A DNA stretch of 64,000 nt from an uncultured Bacteroides sp. GTDB lineage: Bacteria > Bacteroidota > Bacteroidia > Bacteroidales > Bacteroidaceae. The stretch's first letter is position 1. Each line of letters opens with the position of its first letter. Of this stretch, positions 33,584 through 43,045 are shown one piece after another. The stretch is from positions 80,152-144,151 of the forward strand of contig NZ_CABUHK010000003.1 of NCBI RefSeq assembly GCF_902491285.1, in the 5' to 3' direction. The notes under the pieces are model-generated. The model was not told the DNA's origin. It ran no database searches and saw nothing but the letters and a program-made list of their open reading frames with translations. A program made the position numbers and the translations under genes.

Positions 33584-35670
33584 TGAGAATAACACAAATC
33601 AGAGACGACGGCAAAGTGAACACTCTGCGGACGTTAAAAATCGAACAGCTCGTAGAGCTAATGAAAGTGGAAACCAAAGCGCAACTCGTCTCGGGAATGA
33701 GAGAAGTCCTGCCTTATATACTTCCAGGTGATAAAAATGACTATGTACAGAAAGTGCCGAAGCTACTTCCTGCAGCCGCCTTTGTCCGCAAGAATGGAAT
33801 AATGACGATGGATGAGTACAATGGGGTTGTGATGATTCAGGTGAATAATCTGTCTGGGCTTATGGAAGCAGATGAAGTGAAAGAACGCGTGAAGGAGTTG
33901 CCTCAGACTTACCTTGCTTTTACCGGTTCGTCCGGAAAGTCGGTAAAGATATGGGTGCGCTTCACCTATCCCAATGACCTTTTGCCTGCTGACCGCGAAC
34001 AGGCGGAGCTTTTTCATGCACATGCTTATCGGCTTGCCGTGAAGTTCTATCAACCTCAGCTTCCTTTCGACATTGAGCTGAAAGAACCTTCGCTGGAACA
34101 ATATTGCCGTTTGACTTTTGATCCGGATTTATATTTCAATCCCGAGTCGATGCCTATCTATATGAAACAGCCGATGGCTATGCCGGGAGAAACGACTTAT
34201 CGTGAACAGGTACAGGCGGAAGCTTCGCCCATGCAACGGCTTGCGCCGGGATATGATAAGCATCATGCGCTTTCTGTGCTTTTTGAGGCGGCTTTTGCCC
34301 GTGCGCTGGATGAGCAGGTGAGCTATTCTCCGGGAAATGATATACATTCTTTATTGGTTTGCTTGGCTGGGCATTGTTTTCGTGCCGGTATTCCTGAAGA
34401 GGATACAGTGAGGTGGTCCCGCGCTCATTATCGTTTGCCGAATGATGATTTGTTGATTCGGGAGACGGTGAAGAATGTGTATCGCACTTGCGAAGGATTT
34501 GCCGATAAGAGCAGTTTGCTGCCGGAACAGCTATTTGTAATGCAGATGGACGAGTTTATGAAACGGCGCTATGAGTTCCGCTTCAATCAGTTGACTTCAC
34601 AGGTGGAGTGTCGGCAGCGGAACAGCTTTGATTTTTATTTTCGTCCGGTAGACAGGCGGTTGATGGCAAGCATTACGATGAATGCGCAATACGAAGGACT
34701 TAAACTGTGGGACAAAGATGTGGTGCGTTATCTGAACTCGGATCGTGTGCCAATCTATCAGCCTGTTGAGGAGTTTCTTTATGGACTTCCTCACTGGGAT
34801 GGAAAGGATCATATCGGTGATTTGGCTAAACGGGTTCCTTGTAGCAATCCTCATTGGGCGCAATTGTTTCGTCGTTGGTTTCTTAGCATGGTGGCTCATT
34901 GGCGTGGGTTGGGAAAAAATCATGCGAACAGCACTTCACCTATATTGGTAGGCCCGCAGGCTTACAGGAAGTCTACGTTTTGCCGTTTGATTCTTCCGCC
35001 GTGTTTGCAGGCGTACTATACGGATAGTATTGATTTTAGCCGAAAACGGGATGCGGAGTTGTACCTGAACCGCTTCTTGCTGATTAATATGGATGAGTTT
35101 GATCAGATTGGTATTACTCAGCAGCCTTTTCTGAAACATATTCTGCAAAAGCCTGTCGTAAATACGCGTCGTCCGAATGCTTCGGCAGTGGAGGAACTTC
35201 GCCGATATGCTTCTTTTATCGGAACAAGTAATCATAAGGATTTGCTGACGGATACTTCCGGTAGTCGTCGTTATCTAGGTGTTGAGGTGACGGGCGTGAT
35301 TGATGTTGTCCGTCCTGTCGACTATGAACAGCTTTATGCACAGGCAATGGCGGCGCTATATCATAATGAACGGTATTGGTTCGACGAGAAGGAAGAAGCT
35401 ATTATGATGGAAGCTAATCAGGAGTTTGAACAGTCGCCGGCTATAGAGCAGTTATTCCTGGTGTATTATCGGATTGCGGAAGATGACGAGGAAGGGGAAT
35501 GGATGCTTGCTGCGGATATATTGCAACGGATACAAAAGGCGAGTAAAATGAAATTTTCTCCCGGACAGGTTAATTATTTCGGACGGATTATGCGAAGACT
35601 GGGAGTGAAGTCGTATAGGAAGACGCACGGGGTTTATTATCATGTGGTGGCTGTTACTCAAAAAGATTAG
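33583..35670 (+). CDS. VirE-type primase/helicase (BT4734-like N-terminus plus virulence-associated E domain)
   Basis: 695 aa. The N-terminal third carries YLAFTGSSGKSVKIWVRF, a pattern seen in primase-like domains of mobile elements. The C-terminal half is a VirE/D5-type ATPase: Walker A as VGPQAYRKSTF, Walker B as LLINMDEFDQ, and sensor region FIGTSNHKDLLTD. It resembles the VirE proteins found beside HU-like genes at the borders of Bacteroides polysaccharide loci; whether it acts in replication of a lost element or in the cell is not known to me. Confidence 0.85.
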   Translation: MRITQIRDDGKVNTLRTLKIEQLVELMKVETKAQLVSGMREVLPYILPGDKNDYVQKVPKLLPAAAFVRKNGIMTMDEYNGVVMIQVNNLSGLMEADEVKERVKELPQTYLAFTGSSGKSVKIWVRFTYPNDLLPADREQAELFHAHAYRLAVKFYQPQLPFDIELKEPSLEQYCRLTFDPDLYFNPESMPIYMKQPMAMPGETTYREQVQAEASPMQRLAPGYDKHHALSVLFEAAFARALDEQVSYSPGNDIHSLLVCLAGHCFRAGIPEEDTVRWSRAHYRLPNDDLLIRETVKNVYRTCEGFADKSSLLPEQLFVMQMDEFMKRRYEFRFNQLTSQVECRQRNSFDFYFRPVDRRLMASITMNAQYEGLKLWDKDVVRYLNSDRVPIYQPVEEFLYGLPHWDGKDHIGDLAKRVPCSNPHWAQLFRRWFLSMVAHWRGLGKNHANSTSPILVGPQAYRKSTFCRLILPPCLQAYYTDSIDFSRKRDAELYLNRFLLINMDEFDQIGITQQPFLKHILQKPVVNTRRPNASAVEELRRYASFIGTSNHKDLLTDTSGSRRYLGVEVTGVIDVVRPVDYEQLYAQAMAALYHNERYWFDEKEEAIMMEANQEFEQSPAIEQLFLVYYRIAEDDEEGEWMLAADILQRIQKASKMKFSPGQVNYFGRIMRRLGVKSYRKTHGVYYHVVAVTQKD

Positions 35671-35730
35671 CAGCACATATAGACTTTATTATTTTATAAT
35701 AATTATCTTTGCGTAATAAAACGAAGAGGT

Positions 35731-35994
35731 ATGAAGACAATGATAAGAAATCCCTTTATAACAAGCGGACGTGTATCTGCTGATTATTTTTGTGATCGTC
35801 ACCAGGAGAGTGAACGTTTGGTGCGTGAAGTGATGAACGGGAATAGTCTGGCTCTTGTCTCTACCCGGCGCACGCTTTTTAGGTATTTGGTTGAAAGAAA
35901 GTTATTGTGTGAAATACTGGTGTCTAGGGTTTCAATGGCTATATGTCTGTCACTTTCTCGAAGGTGCTTCCCGATAAATCGCGTTAATAATTAG
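35731..35994 (+). pseudogene. Remnant of an archaeal-type AAA ATPase gene
   Basis: The first roughly 47 residues (IRNPFITSGRVSADYFCDRHQESERLVREVMNG then LALVSTRR) match the start of a large Bacteroides ATPase family in which STRR is followed by the Walker A residues MGKTGL. Here the Walker A is missing: STRR runs into TLFRYLVERKLL, which looks like the far end of such a protein, and then into unrelated frame. An internal deletion is the simplest reading. Confidence 0.6.
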
Positions 35995-36026
35995 GTGAAA
36001 CTGCTGTCAGTTAATCAGTTTTATTG

Positions 36027-36034
36027 TATCTTTG
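36027..36034 (+). promoter_or_regulatory. -7 box of the msbA unit
   Basis: TATCTTTG at 36027-36034, 27 bp before the ATG; a weak GCTG stands 20 bp upstream. Confidence 0.5.
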
Positions 36035-36061
36035 CGATCTTAACTCATTTTATCATAAATA

Positions 36062-37897
36062 ATGAAAGAATTCCTACAACTGATGCGACGTTTTGTGTCG
36101 CCTTACAAAAAGTATATAGGATGGGCCGTAGTCCTCAATATATTGTCTGCCGTATTCAATATCTTTTCATTTACTTTATTAATTCCAATATTGAATATTT
36201 TATTCAAGACAGGAACGGGTGAAAACGTTTATGCTTTTATGGAATGGGGAAGTGCAGATGTAAAGGATGTTGTGGTAAATAACTTCTATTATTATGTTTC
36301 GCAGATCATACAGTCCTATGGAGCGTCAATGGCTTTGTTGTTTTTGGGATTATTCCTTGCATTTATGACATTGATGAAAACTTCGTGTTATTTTGCTTCT
36401 TCGGCTATAATGATTCCCTTACGTACAGGAGTGGTGCGTGATATTCGTATAAAAGTATATACAAAAGTTATGCATTTGCCATTAGGCTTTTTTTCAGAAG
36501 AACGAAAAGGAGATATTATAGCCCGTATGAGTGGTGATGTGAGTGAGGTGGAGAATTCTGTTACCAGTTCTTTGGATATGTTGTTGAAGAATCCGATATT
36601 AATTCTTTTTTATTTTACCACCTTATTGGTGACTAGCTGGCAGTTGACTTTGTTTACTATACTTGTATTACCGGGTATGGGATGGCTGATGGGAAAAGTT
36701 GGTAAACGTTTGAAAAGAGATTCACTTGAAGCGCAGGAGAGATGGAGTGATACGATGTCTCAGTTAGAGGAAACTTTAGGAGGCTTACGCATTATAAAAG
36801 CATTTATAGCTGAGAGTAAGATGATTGCACGTTTTGTGAAATGCAGCAATGAATTACGTGATGCGACCAACAAAGTTGCCATACGGCAATCTTTGGCACA
36901 TCCAATGAGTGAGTTTTTAGGAACATTGTTGATTGTGATTGTGCTATGGTTTGGAGGTGCATTAATTTTGGGTGATAGTTCTTCTATTGATGCTTCGACT
37001 TTTATTTTTTATATGGTTATTTTGTATAGTATAATCAATCCATTGAAAGATTTCTCCAAGGCTGGATATAGTATCCCGAAGGGATTGGCTTCAATGGAGC
37101 GTGTGGACAAGATTCTAAAAGCTGAAAATAAGATTAAGGAAATCCCGAATCCGAAACCGCTGAAAGGACTGAATGATAAAATAGAGTTTAAAGATATTAG
37201 TTTCAGTTATGATGGGAAGCGGGAGATTCTAAAACATGTAAATCTGACGGTTCCTAGAGGACAGACTGTCGCATTGGTTGGACAGTCGGGGTCAGGTAAG
37301 TCTACTTTAGTGGATTTATTGCCACGTTATCATGATGTGCAGGAAGGGGATATTACTATCGACGGGACAAGTATCCGCGATGTACGTATTGCCGATTTAC
37401 GCAGTTTGATTGGTAATGTAAATCAAGAAGCTATCCTGTTTAATGATACGTTCTTCAATAACATTGCTTTTGGTGTGGAAAATGCAACGATGGAGCAGGT
37501 TGTGGAAGCCGCGAAAATTGCCAATGCGCACGATTTCATTATGGAGAAACCGGAAGGATATAATATGAATATCGGTGACCGTGGCGGAAAGTTGTCCGGT
37601 GGTCAGCGCCAACGTATCAGTATCGCCCGTGCTATTTTGAAGAATCCGCCGATTCTGATTCTTGATGAGGCTACTTCGGCTTTGGATACGGAGTCAGAAC
37701 GTCTGGTGCAGGAGGCGCTGGAACGCTTGATGAAGACGCGTACGACGATTGCTATTGCCCATCGTCTTTCTACTATCAAGAATGCAGATGAAATTTGCGT
37801 GTTGTATGAAGGAGAGATTGTTGAACGTGGCAAGCATGAAGAGCTTATAGAACTGAACGGTTACTATAAACGCCTGCATGATATGCAGCAGTTGTAA
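36062..37897 (+). CDS. msbA: ABC transporter, MsbA-like lipid/LOS exporter
   Basis: 611 aa half-transporter: six transmembrane helices in the first 330 residues, then a nucleotide-binding domain with Walker A GQSGSGKST, signature LSGGQRQRISIARA, Walker B ILILDEATSALD and switch His in AIAHRLST. MsbA-type exporters flip lipid A core or other lipids across the inner membrane. The position next to envelope-modification genes fits. Paralogues with other substrates exist, so the symbol is by homology only. Confidence 0.85.
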   Translation: MKEFLQLMRRFVSPYKKYIGWAVVLNILSAVFNIFSFTLLIPILNILFKTGTGENVYAFMEWGSADVKDVVVNNFYYYVSQIIQSYGASMALLFLGLFLAFMTLMKTSCYFASSAIMIPLRTGVVRDIRIKVYTKVMHLPLGFFSEERKGDIIARMSGDVSEVENSVTSSLDMLLKNPILILFYFTTLLVTSWQLTLFTILVLPGMGWLMGKVGKRLKRDSLEAQERWSDTMSQLEETLGGLRIIKAFIAESKMIARFVKCSNELRDATNKVAIRQSLAHPMSEFLGTLLIVIVLWFGGALILGDSSSIDASTFIFYMVILYSIINPLKDFSKAGYSIPKGLASMERVDKILKAENKIKEIPNPKPLKGLNDKIEFKDISFSYDGKREILKHVNLTVPRGQTVALVGQSGSGKSTLVDLLPRYHDVQEGDITIDGTSIRDVRIADLRSLIGNVNQEAILFNDTFFNNIAFGVENATMEQVVEAAKIANAHDFIMEKPEGYNMNIGDRGGKLSGGQRQRISIARAILKNPPILILDEATSALDTESERLVQEALERLMKTRTTIAIAHRLSTIKNADEICVLYEGEIVERGKHEELIELNGYYKRLHDMQQL

Positions 37898-37913
37898 TGG
37901 AGTTTGAAACCAG

Positions 37914-39890
37914 ATGAAAAGATTCTCCATAAAACGTTTTGGATACTACCTTTTGTATTTACTGTCAATACATGTAGTAGCTTTGCTTTTTTTCTTTGTT
38001 TTTCGACTTACACTATTTTGTTCCATTGATTATCAGTTCCCGGCAGATATTGAAGGCGACCTTGCTTTAAAGTCGGTCGCCTTTGTGCGTGGATTATGGT
38101 TTGATAATGTGATAGCATGTTATATCCTATTGCTGCCTTTGGTGGCAGTATGGATAACGGCTTTGTTCAATTATACGGCCAAGTGGCTGTTCCGGTCGGT
38201 AGCTGTCTATTTCATTTTGTTTTATTCACTTTCTTTTATCATAGCTGCGGCTAATATTCCCTATTTTGAATATTTCTTTAAGACTATCAATTCTTCAATT
38301 TATAACTGGTTTGGATATGGTGGAACAACTGCCGGCATGGTGTTTGGTGAATCTTCCTACTATTTTCCAATCTTTCTGGGCATATTATCTATCGTATTAT
38401 TCGGTTGGGGAGTGTTTTTCTTAGCCTCATATTTTTATCGCCGAAGCGAGACAACGATATCTCGGATTTCGTGGAAAAGCCGATTGGCAATACTTCCCCT
38501 AGGAACTGTTTGTGTAGGGTTATGTTTGTTTGGTATCCGGGGTCGCACAGGGTATAATCCGATTAAGGTAAGTCAGGCGTATTACTGTGATGACCCGTTC
38601 CTGAATCAATTGGGGGTGAATCCAGTCTTTAACTTGCTCACAAGTACGTTGGATGATAACCGGAAAGAGAACCGGACGCTGCATCTGATGTCGGAACAGG
38701 AAGCTTTGAAACAAGTACAAAACTACCTGCAAAGAAAAGGTGTGGCGGATATTTCTCCGATTGCCCGGAAGGTGGAGCGTGAAGGAGTGCCCAACCGGAA
38801 AAACGTGGTTTTGATATTTATGGAATCTATGTCTGCCAATCTGATGGGTAGTTTCGGTTCTGATAAGAAGTTGACCCCATATCTGGATAGTTTATACCGA
38901 CAGTCATTGAGCTTTGAACGTTTCTATTCATCGGGCATTCATACGAATCACGGCATTTATTCTACGCTTTTCTCCTTTCCTGCAATAATGAAACGGAATG
39001 CGATGAAAGGTTCGGTGATTCCTGTCTATTCGGGACTGCCCACTGTGCTGAAAGATAATGGGTACTGTAACTTGTTCTTTATGACGCATGAGTCTCAATA
39101 TGACAACATGAATGCGTTTCTTCGTACCAACGGATTTGATGAAATCTATGCGCAGGAAAATTATCCTTCGGAAAAAGTGGTGAACAGTTTTGGCGTGCAG
39201 GATGATTTCATGTATCAGTATGCACTTCCGATATTAAATGAAAAAGCAGATACGGGCGAGCCTTTTTTCACCGTATTGCTGTCTATCAGCAACCATCCGC
39301 CCTACGTCATTCCCCCTTACTTCCATCCTCATAGCGAAAAGCTGGAAGAGCAGATTGTAGAATATGCCGACTGGTCTATCCGGCAGTTTATGGATGCTGC
39401 GGAGAAACAACCGTGGTTTGATAACACGATCTTTGTATTCCTGGGTGACCACGGTAAGATGGTGGGTACACCGGAATGTGAGATGCCCCAATCTTATAAC
39501 CATATTCCGCTGATGATTTACGGAAAAGATATTCCGCCGACTGTACACAATGGATTCGGAGGGCAAATAGATGTAGCTCCTACTTTATTGGGAATGCTTA
39601 ATATGAGCTATTTGCAGAACAACTTTGGTGTGAATCTTCTCGAAGAAGAACGTCCGTGTATGTTTTTCACGGCAGATAACCTTATTGGAGCAAGAGATCT
39701 GACTCATTTGTTTATTTACTCTCCAGACAATCAACAGGAATTTAAGTATAAACTGGAAAATGAAAAATTGCATGTTGCTGCCGATGACGAAGGCTTCGGA
39801 CTACTGAAGAATTATTGTTTCTCGATGTTGCAGTGTACGGAACAGATGGTGAAAGAACACAAGACCATTGACAGGGCTGCTGTTAAATAA
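37914..39890 (+). CDS. LtaS-like sulfatase-fold membrane transferase
   Basis: 658 aa with five N-terminal membrane helices and a periplasmic alkaline-phosphatase-superfamily domain. The catalytic-site pattern is LIFMESMSANLMGSFGS (metal Glu), SSGIHTNHGIYSTL with a likely nucleophile Thr near 344, and FVFLGDHGKM (metal Asp/His). Relatives transfer phosphoglycerol or phosphoethanolamine to glycans or lipids. Starts 16 bp after msbA and is followed without a gap by a GtrA gene, so the unit probably modifies exported lipid. Confidence 0.82.
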   Translation: MKRFSIKRFGYYLLYLLSIHVVALLFFFVFRLTLFCSIDYQFPADIEGDLALKSVAFVRGLWFDNVIACYILLLPLVAVWITALFNYTAKWLFRSVAVYFILFYSLSFIIAAANIPYFEYFFKTINSSIYNWFGYGGTTAGMVFGESSYYFPIFLGILSIVLFGWGVFFLASYFYRRSETTISRISWKSRLAILPLGTVCVGLCLFGIRGRTGYNPIKVSQAYYCDDPFLNQLGVNPVFNLLTSTLDDNRKENRTLHLMSEQEALKQVQNYLQRKGVADISPIARKVEREGVPNRKNVVLIFMESMSANLMGSFGSDKKLTPYLDSLYRQSLSFERFYSSGIHTNHGIYSTLFSFPAIMKRNAMKGSVIPVYSGLPTVLKDNGYCNLFFMTHESQYDNMNAFLRTNGFDEIYAQENYPSEKVVNSFGVQDDFMYQYALPILNEKADTGEPFFTVLLSISNHPPYVIPPYFHPHSEKLEEQIVEYADWSIRQFMDAAEKQPWFDNTIFVFLGDHGKMVGTPECEMPQSYNHIPLMIYGKDIPPTVHNGFGGQIDVAPTLLGMLNMSYLQNNFGVNLLEEERPCMFFTADNLIGARDLTHLFIYSPDNQQEFKYKLENEKLHVAADDEGFGLLKNYCFSMLQCTEQMVKEHKTIDRAAVK

Positions 39891-40280
39891 ATGTATTCTA
39901 TGGTAACAAAATCGGTAGTTAGAGAATTTGTGCGCTTTGGTGTGGTTGGTGTGATAGCCACAGTGCTGCATTACGGGATTTATTATTGCTTGAAGTCGGT
40001 CGCCAATGTGAATGTAGCTTATGCAGTTGGATATATAATTAGTTTTATCGTGAACTTTTATCTGACTTCGTATTTTACTTTCGGAACGTCTCCTTCGTGG
40101 AAGAAACTGGCAGGAATGGGAGGAGCACATCTGATAAATTTCCTGTTGCACATGATTTTACTGAATATTTTCTTATATTTGGGTATTTCTAAGACATGGG
40201 CTCCTATTCCGGTATTTGCGATAGTGATTCCTGTGAATTTCCTGTTAGTACGGTTTGTATTTAAACATAAAAAGCTATGA
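39891..40280 (+). CDS. GtrA family membrane protein
   Basis: 129 aa, four helices; begins with EFVRFGVVGVIATVLHYGIYY and ends VNFLLVRFVFKHKKL. Putative flippase for polyprenyl-phosphate sugars. Its ATG directly follows the preceding stop, and its own stop overlaps the next start (ATGA), so it is translationally coupled to the GtrB-like gene. Second GtrA in the window. Confidence 0.87.
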   Translation: MYSMVTKSVVREFVRFGVVGVIATVLHYGIYYCLKSVANVNVAYAVGYIISFIVNFYLTSYFTFGTSPSWKKLAGMGGAHLINFLLHMILLNIFLYLGISKTWAPIPVFAIVIPVNFLLVRFVFKHKKL

Positions 40281-41227
40281 ATGGTGTGAGACTTATAATT
40301 GTGGTTCCTTGTTATAACGAGGAAGAAGTGTTGAAAGAGACGACTCGGCAATTATCTGGTGTCCTTACCCGAATGGAGGAGGAAGGGAAGATAGCTGAAG
40401 GAAAGATATTATATGTCGATGACGGAAGCAAGGATTTGACCTGGCCATTGATAGAGCAATTGTCTGAATCGAATATATGCGTGGCTGGTTTGAAATTGGC
40501 ACACAATGTCGGTCATCAACAGGCTCTTTGGGCCGGATTGGAGCTGGTGGCAGGCAGTGATTATGATGCCGCTGTATCTATTGATGCCGATTTGCAGGAT
40601 GATGTGAATGCTATTGTAGAAATGGTGGATTATTTTTCACAAGGTGTTGATGTGGTATTCGGCGTCAGACGAGAACGTAAGACGGATACATTTTTTAAGA
40701 AACATACAGCGCAACTGTTTTATAAGCTGATGAGTACAATGGGAGGAGAGATTGTCTATAATCATGCGGATTTTCGCCTGATGAGCAAACGGTCTTTGAA
40801 AGCATTGGTTTCTTTTCCGGAACGTAACCTTTTCCTTCGCGGAATGGTCTGTCTTTTGGGGTATGCCACTGCATCTGTTTATTATGACCGTAAAGAGCGC
40901 TTTGCCGGTGAATCCAAATATCCATTCACGAAGATGCTGAATTTTGCGTTGGATGGTATCACTTCTTTCTCTGTCAAACCGTTGCGGTTGATTACAACTT
41001 CGGGGCTTATCTTTATGCTGGTTTCTTTCTTTGCCATCATTTACGCTTTGGTAGAGTTTATCGGTGGGGATGTTATTAGGGGATGGACTTCGTTGCTTAT
41101 CTCCGTGTGGTTTATCGGTGGAGCTATTCTGACTGCTGTCGGTATTATCGGTGAGTATATCGGTAAAATATATAAGGAAGTAAAACGCCGTCCGCGTTAT
41201 CTGATAGAAAAAGAAGTAAACCTGTAA
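40277..41227 (+). CDS. GtrB-like polyprenyl-phosphate glycosyltransferase (GT2)
   Basis: 316 aa. GT2 domain with LIIVVPCYNEEEVLKETTRQL, DDGSKDLTW, metal site SIDADLQDD near residue 100; two C-terminal membrane helices and the end IIGEYIGKIYKEVKRRPRYL. Overlaps the gtrA-like gene by four bases, which strongly suggests they act together: this enzyme loads the lipid carrier, GtrA flips it. The ArnT-like protein encoded convergently next door could be the periplasmic user. Confidence 0.88.
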   Translation: MNGVRLIIVVPCYNEEEVLKETTRQLSGVLTRMEEEGKIAEGKILYVDDGSKDLTWPLIEQLSESNICVAGLKLAHNVGHQQALWAGLELVAGSDYDAAVSIDADLQDDVNAIVEMVDYFSQGVDVVFGVRRERKTDTFFKKHTAQLFYKLMSTMGGEIVYNHADFRLMSKRSLKALVSFPERNLFLRGMVCLLGYATASVYYDRKERFAGESKYPFTKMLNFALDGITSFSVKPLRLITTSGLIFMLVSFFAIIYALVEFIGGDVIRGWTSLLISVWFIGGAILTAVGIIGEYIGKIYKEVKRRPRYLIEKEVNL

Positions 41228-41241
41228 GGGTTTACTTCTTT
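41210..41241. terminator. 13-bp perfect hairpin enclosing the stop codon of the GtrB-like gene
   Basis: AAAGAAGTAAACC (41210-41222) and GGTTTACTTCTTT (41229-41241) with a six-base loop that contains the TAA at 41225-41227. Located between convergent genes; T-rich tracts follow on the plus strand. Confidence 0.65.
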
Positions 41242-41263
41242 CCGATATTCTTCTTTTTTGATT

Positions 41264-42964
41264 CTATTTTTTCTCTTTAAAGTGATATAGATAGATTATA
41301 TCGCGAATGTCACATCCTCTTTTCGGACTTTGATATACTTCTTCAAAGGAGTATCGCGACTCATATCTGGGTTTGAAGCCCTCGAAATCATGCTTTCCTA
41401 CTAATAAATATCCTTCTGACGGCATGTCCTTTTCAAACAAACCTATCTGGTCTTTGTGATAGAAGTTAACAGTATAGAAACGTAGCATATCTACGGCTAT
41501 ATAGGAGTATATCTTACTGCCGGAAGCAATTTCCTGAATTTCTGTAGCCATTCCCTTGTCCGACTTGGTATTCAGTATGGCAGGCTGATAAGCGCCATCT
41601 AAAGACATAAAGAGCGAGAACGTTACAAAAAGCGTGGCATATACTAATTTCATATCAGGTGCTTTCTGCTTGATTGTATGGAAAAAGTAGATGGCTCCGA
41701 GCAAAGGTAAACATATCACAAGGATATGACCGGCATTGAGCGATATATTTTTCAGGGCATTTAAGAAAGCGATGTTTTCAGCAGCATGTCTGCCGTGGAA
41801 GATTGTATCAGGTACTAATCCCAGTTGGATGGCAATGAATGTAGCTAGGAGAAGAATACCTGCGACAGACAAAAAGCCGCCATATACTTTGATTGCTTTG
41901 GAGTGCCTGCCTGCCAGATACATGATGTATTCTGCCAGGAAATAGGCAATGAACGGGTAAATAGGTAATAAGTAGACGCTGCGTTTGCTCTTGGGGATAC
42001 AATAGAAAACAAAGATAAGTACAATGCTTAATAAAGAAAAAAGGCGTGTGTTGTCCATCTCTCGGATGTAGGTCGTGAGTTTATTCCACCATTCACGGGG
42101 CTTGCCGGTCACTTTGGTATAAGTCAGCGTAAAGAGGGAAAGTAAAACTAACAATGTATAAGGTGCGTAGCCGGACACAACGGTGATGATGTTGTAGTAG
42201 GCCGGGTTCTCGTGAGATTCATAACTCATTTTTCCCATGAAACGTCCGAAGTTTTCTTCCATAACTAGCGCGATGAAGTTGTCTCCTCCCTGTTGGTAAG
42301 CGGCAACGTACCAGATAGCGGGCAGGATGCAAGAGGTAATGGCAATCAATGCCATGGAAAAGAAGGCTTTGAAGAAGTTGGTACCGCGCAGAAGCAGGTA
42401 AACACCGGTCACCAGGCAGGGGAGAAGAATTCCCACCGGTCCTTTGGTAAGTGTGGCGCAGCCCATCAATAAAGTGGCTATCCAGGGAAAGCCTCTTCGC
42501 TCCTTCTCACACCATCGGTAAAGTTGGTATAAAGCAAGGACTATAAAGGCGGTTAGCATCATGTCTACGCGGCAGTTCATCCCAGCACGGTGCACTTCGA
42601 AATTGCTGAGGGTAATTAATCCCATGAGCAGGGCGATACCGGTTCCTCTACGCTTGGCATAGAATAAGAATCCTCCTAATACCATCGCTATCAGGGCTAG
42701 AGCTGACGGCATACGGGCTGTATATTCGGTCACTTCGCCCGTAATAGAAGAAATGGCAGCGATACACCAATGAAAGAATGGTGGTTTATAAGCAATATCT
42801 CCACCATTATTGACCGGCAGAATCCAATTGCCGCTTTCGAGCATTGAATACGAAACGATGGCTTCGCGTGGTTCTCCTTTTGTATGGAAATCGGTTAGCC
42901 CTAAAAAGGGAAGAAGGGTGATGACACAAATAATAGTCAGAAGAATAAATTGTTTATTTCTCAT
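41264..42964 (-). CDS. ArnT-like glycosyltransferase (GT83/GT39 family)
   Basis: 566 aa inner-membrane protein with about 12 helices. The first periplasmic loop has TDFHTKGEPREAIVSYSMLESGNW and DIAYKPPFFHW, the acidic and KPP motifs of ArnT/PMT enzymes that use polyprenyl-phosphate sugars to modify lipid A or proteins. A small soluble C-terminal domain follows. Its facing neighbours GtrA/GtrB could supply the donor. Confidence 0.83.
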   Translation of the reverse strand: MRNKQFILLTIICVITLLPFLGLTDFHTKGEPREAIVSYSMLESGNWILPVNNGGDIAYKPPFFHWCIAAISSITGEVTEYTARMPSALALIAMVLGGFLFYAKRRGTGIALLMGLITLSNFEVHRAGMNCRVDMMLTAFIVLALYQLYRWCEKERRGFPWIATLLMGCATLTKGPVGILLPCLVTGVYLLLRGTNFFKAFFSMALIAITSCILPAIWYVAAYQQGGDNFIALVMEENFGRFMGKMSYESHENPAYYNIITVVSGYAPYTLLVLLSLFTLTYTKVTGKPREWWNKLTTYIREMDNTRLFSLLSIVLIFVFYCIPKSKRSVYLLPIYPFIAYFLAEYIMYLAGRHSKAIKVYGGFLSVAGILLLATFIAIQLGLVPDTIFHGRHAAENIAFLNALKNISLNAGHILVICLPLLGAIYFFHTIKQKAPDMKLVYATLFVTFSLFMSLDGAYQPAILNTKSDKGMATEIQEIASGSKIYSYIAVDMLRFYTVNFYHKDQIGLFEKDMPSEGYLLVGKHDFEGFKPRYESRYSFEEVYQSPKRGCDIRDIIYLYHFKEKK

Positions 42965-43045
42965 ATATTTATAATATGTGTTAGATGTAAAAACTTTCAG
43001 CGTTCAAAGATAGGAAGATATTTGAGTGAATTTGGTCTGATTTTC

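Larger units (their letters stand above)
35671..36061. other. Region with an ATPase remnant and the msbA promoter
   Basis: Contains the truncated ATPase fragment at 35731-35994 and the -7 box TATCTTTG at 36027-36034. A short frame at 35995-36222 crosses that box and the msbA start, so I do not regard it as a gene. Confidence 0.7.

Noticed and set aside
35995..36222. Plus-strand ORF of 75 codons before msbA
   Set aside because: Runs through the msbA -7 box and into msbA in another frame; no family features.
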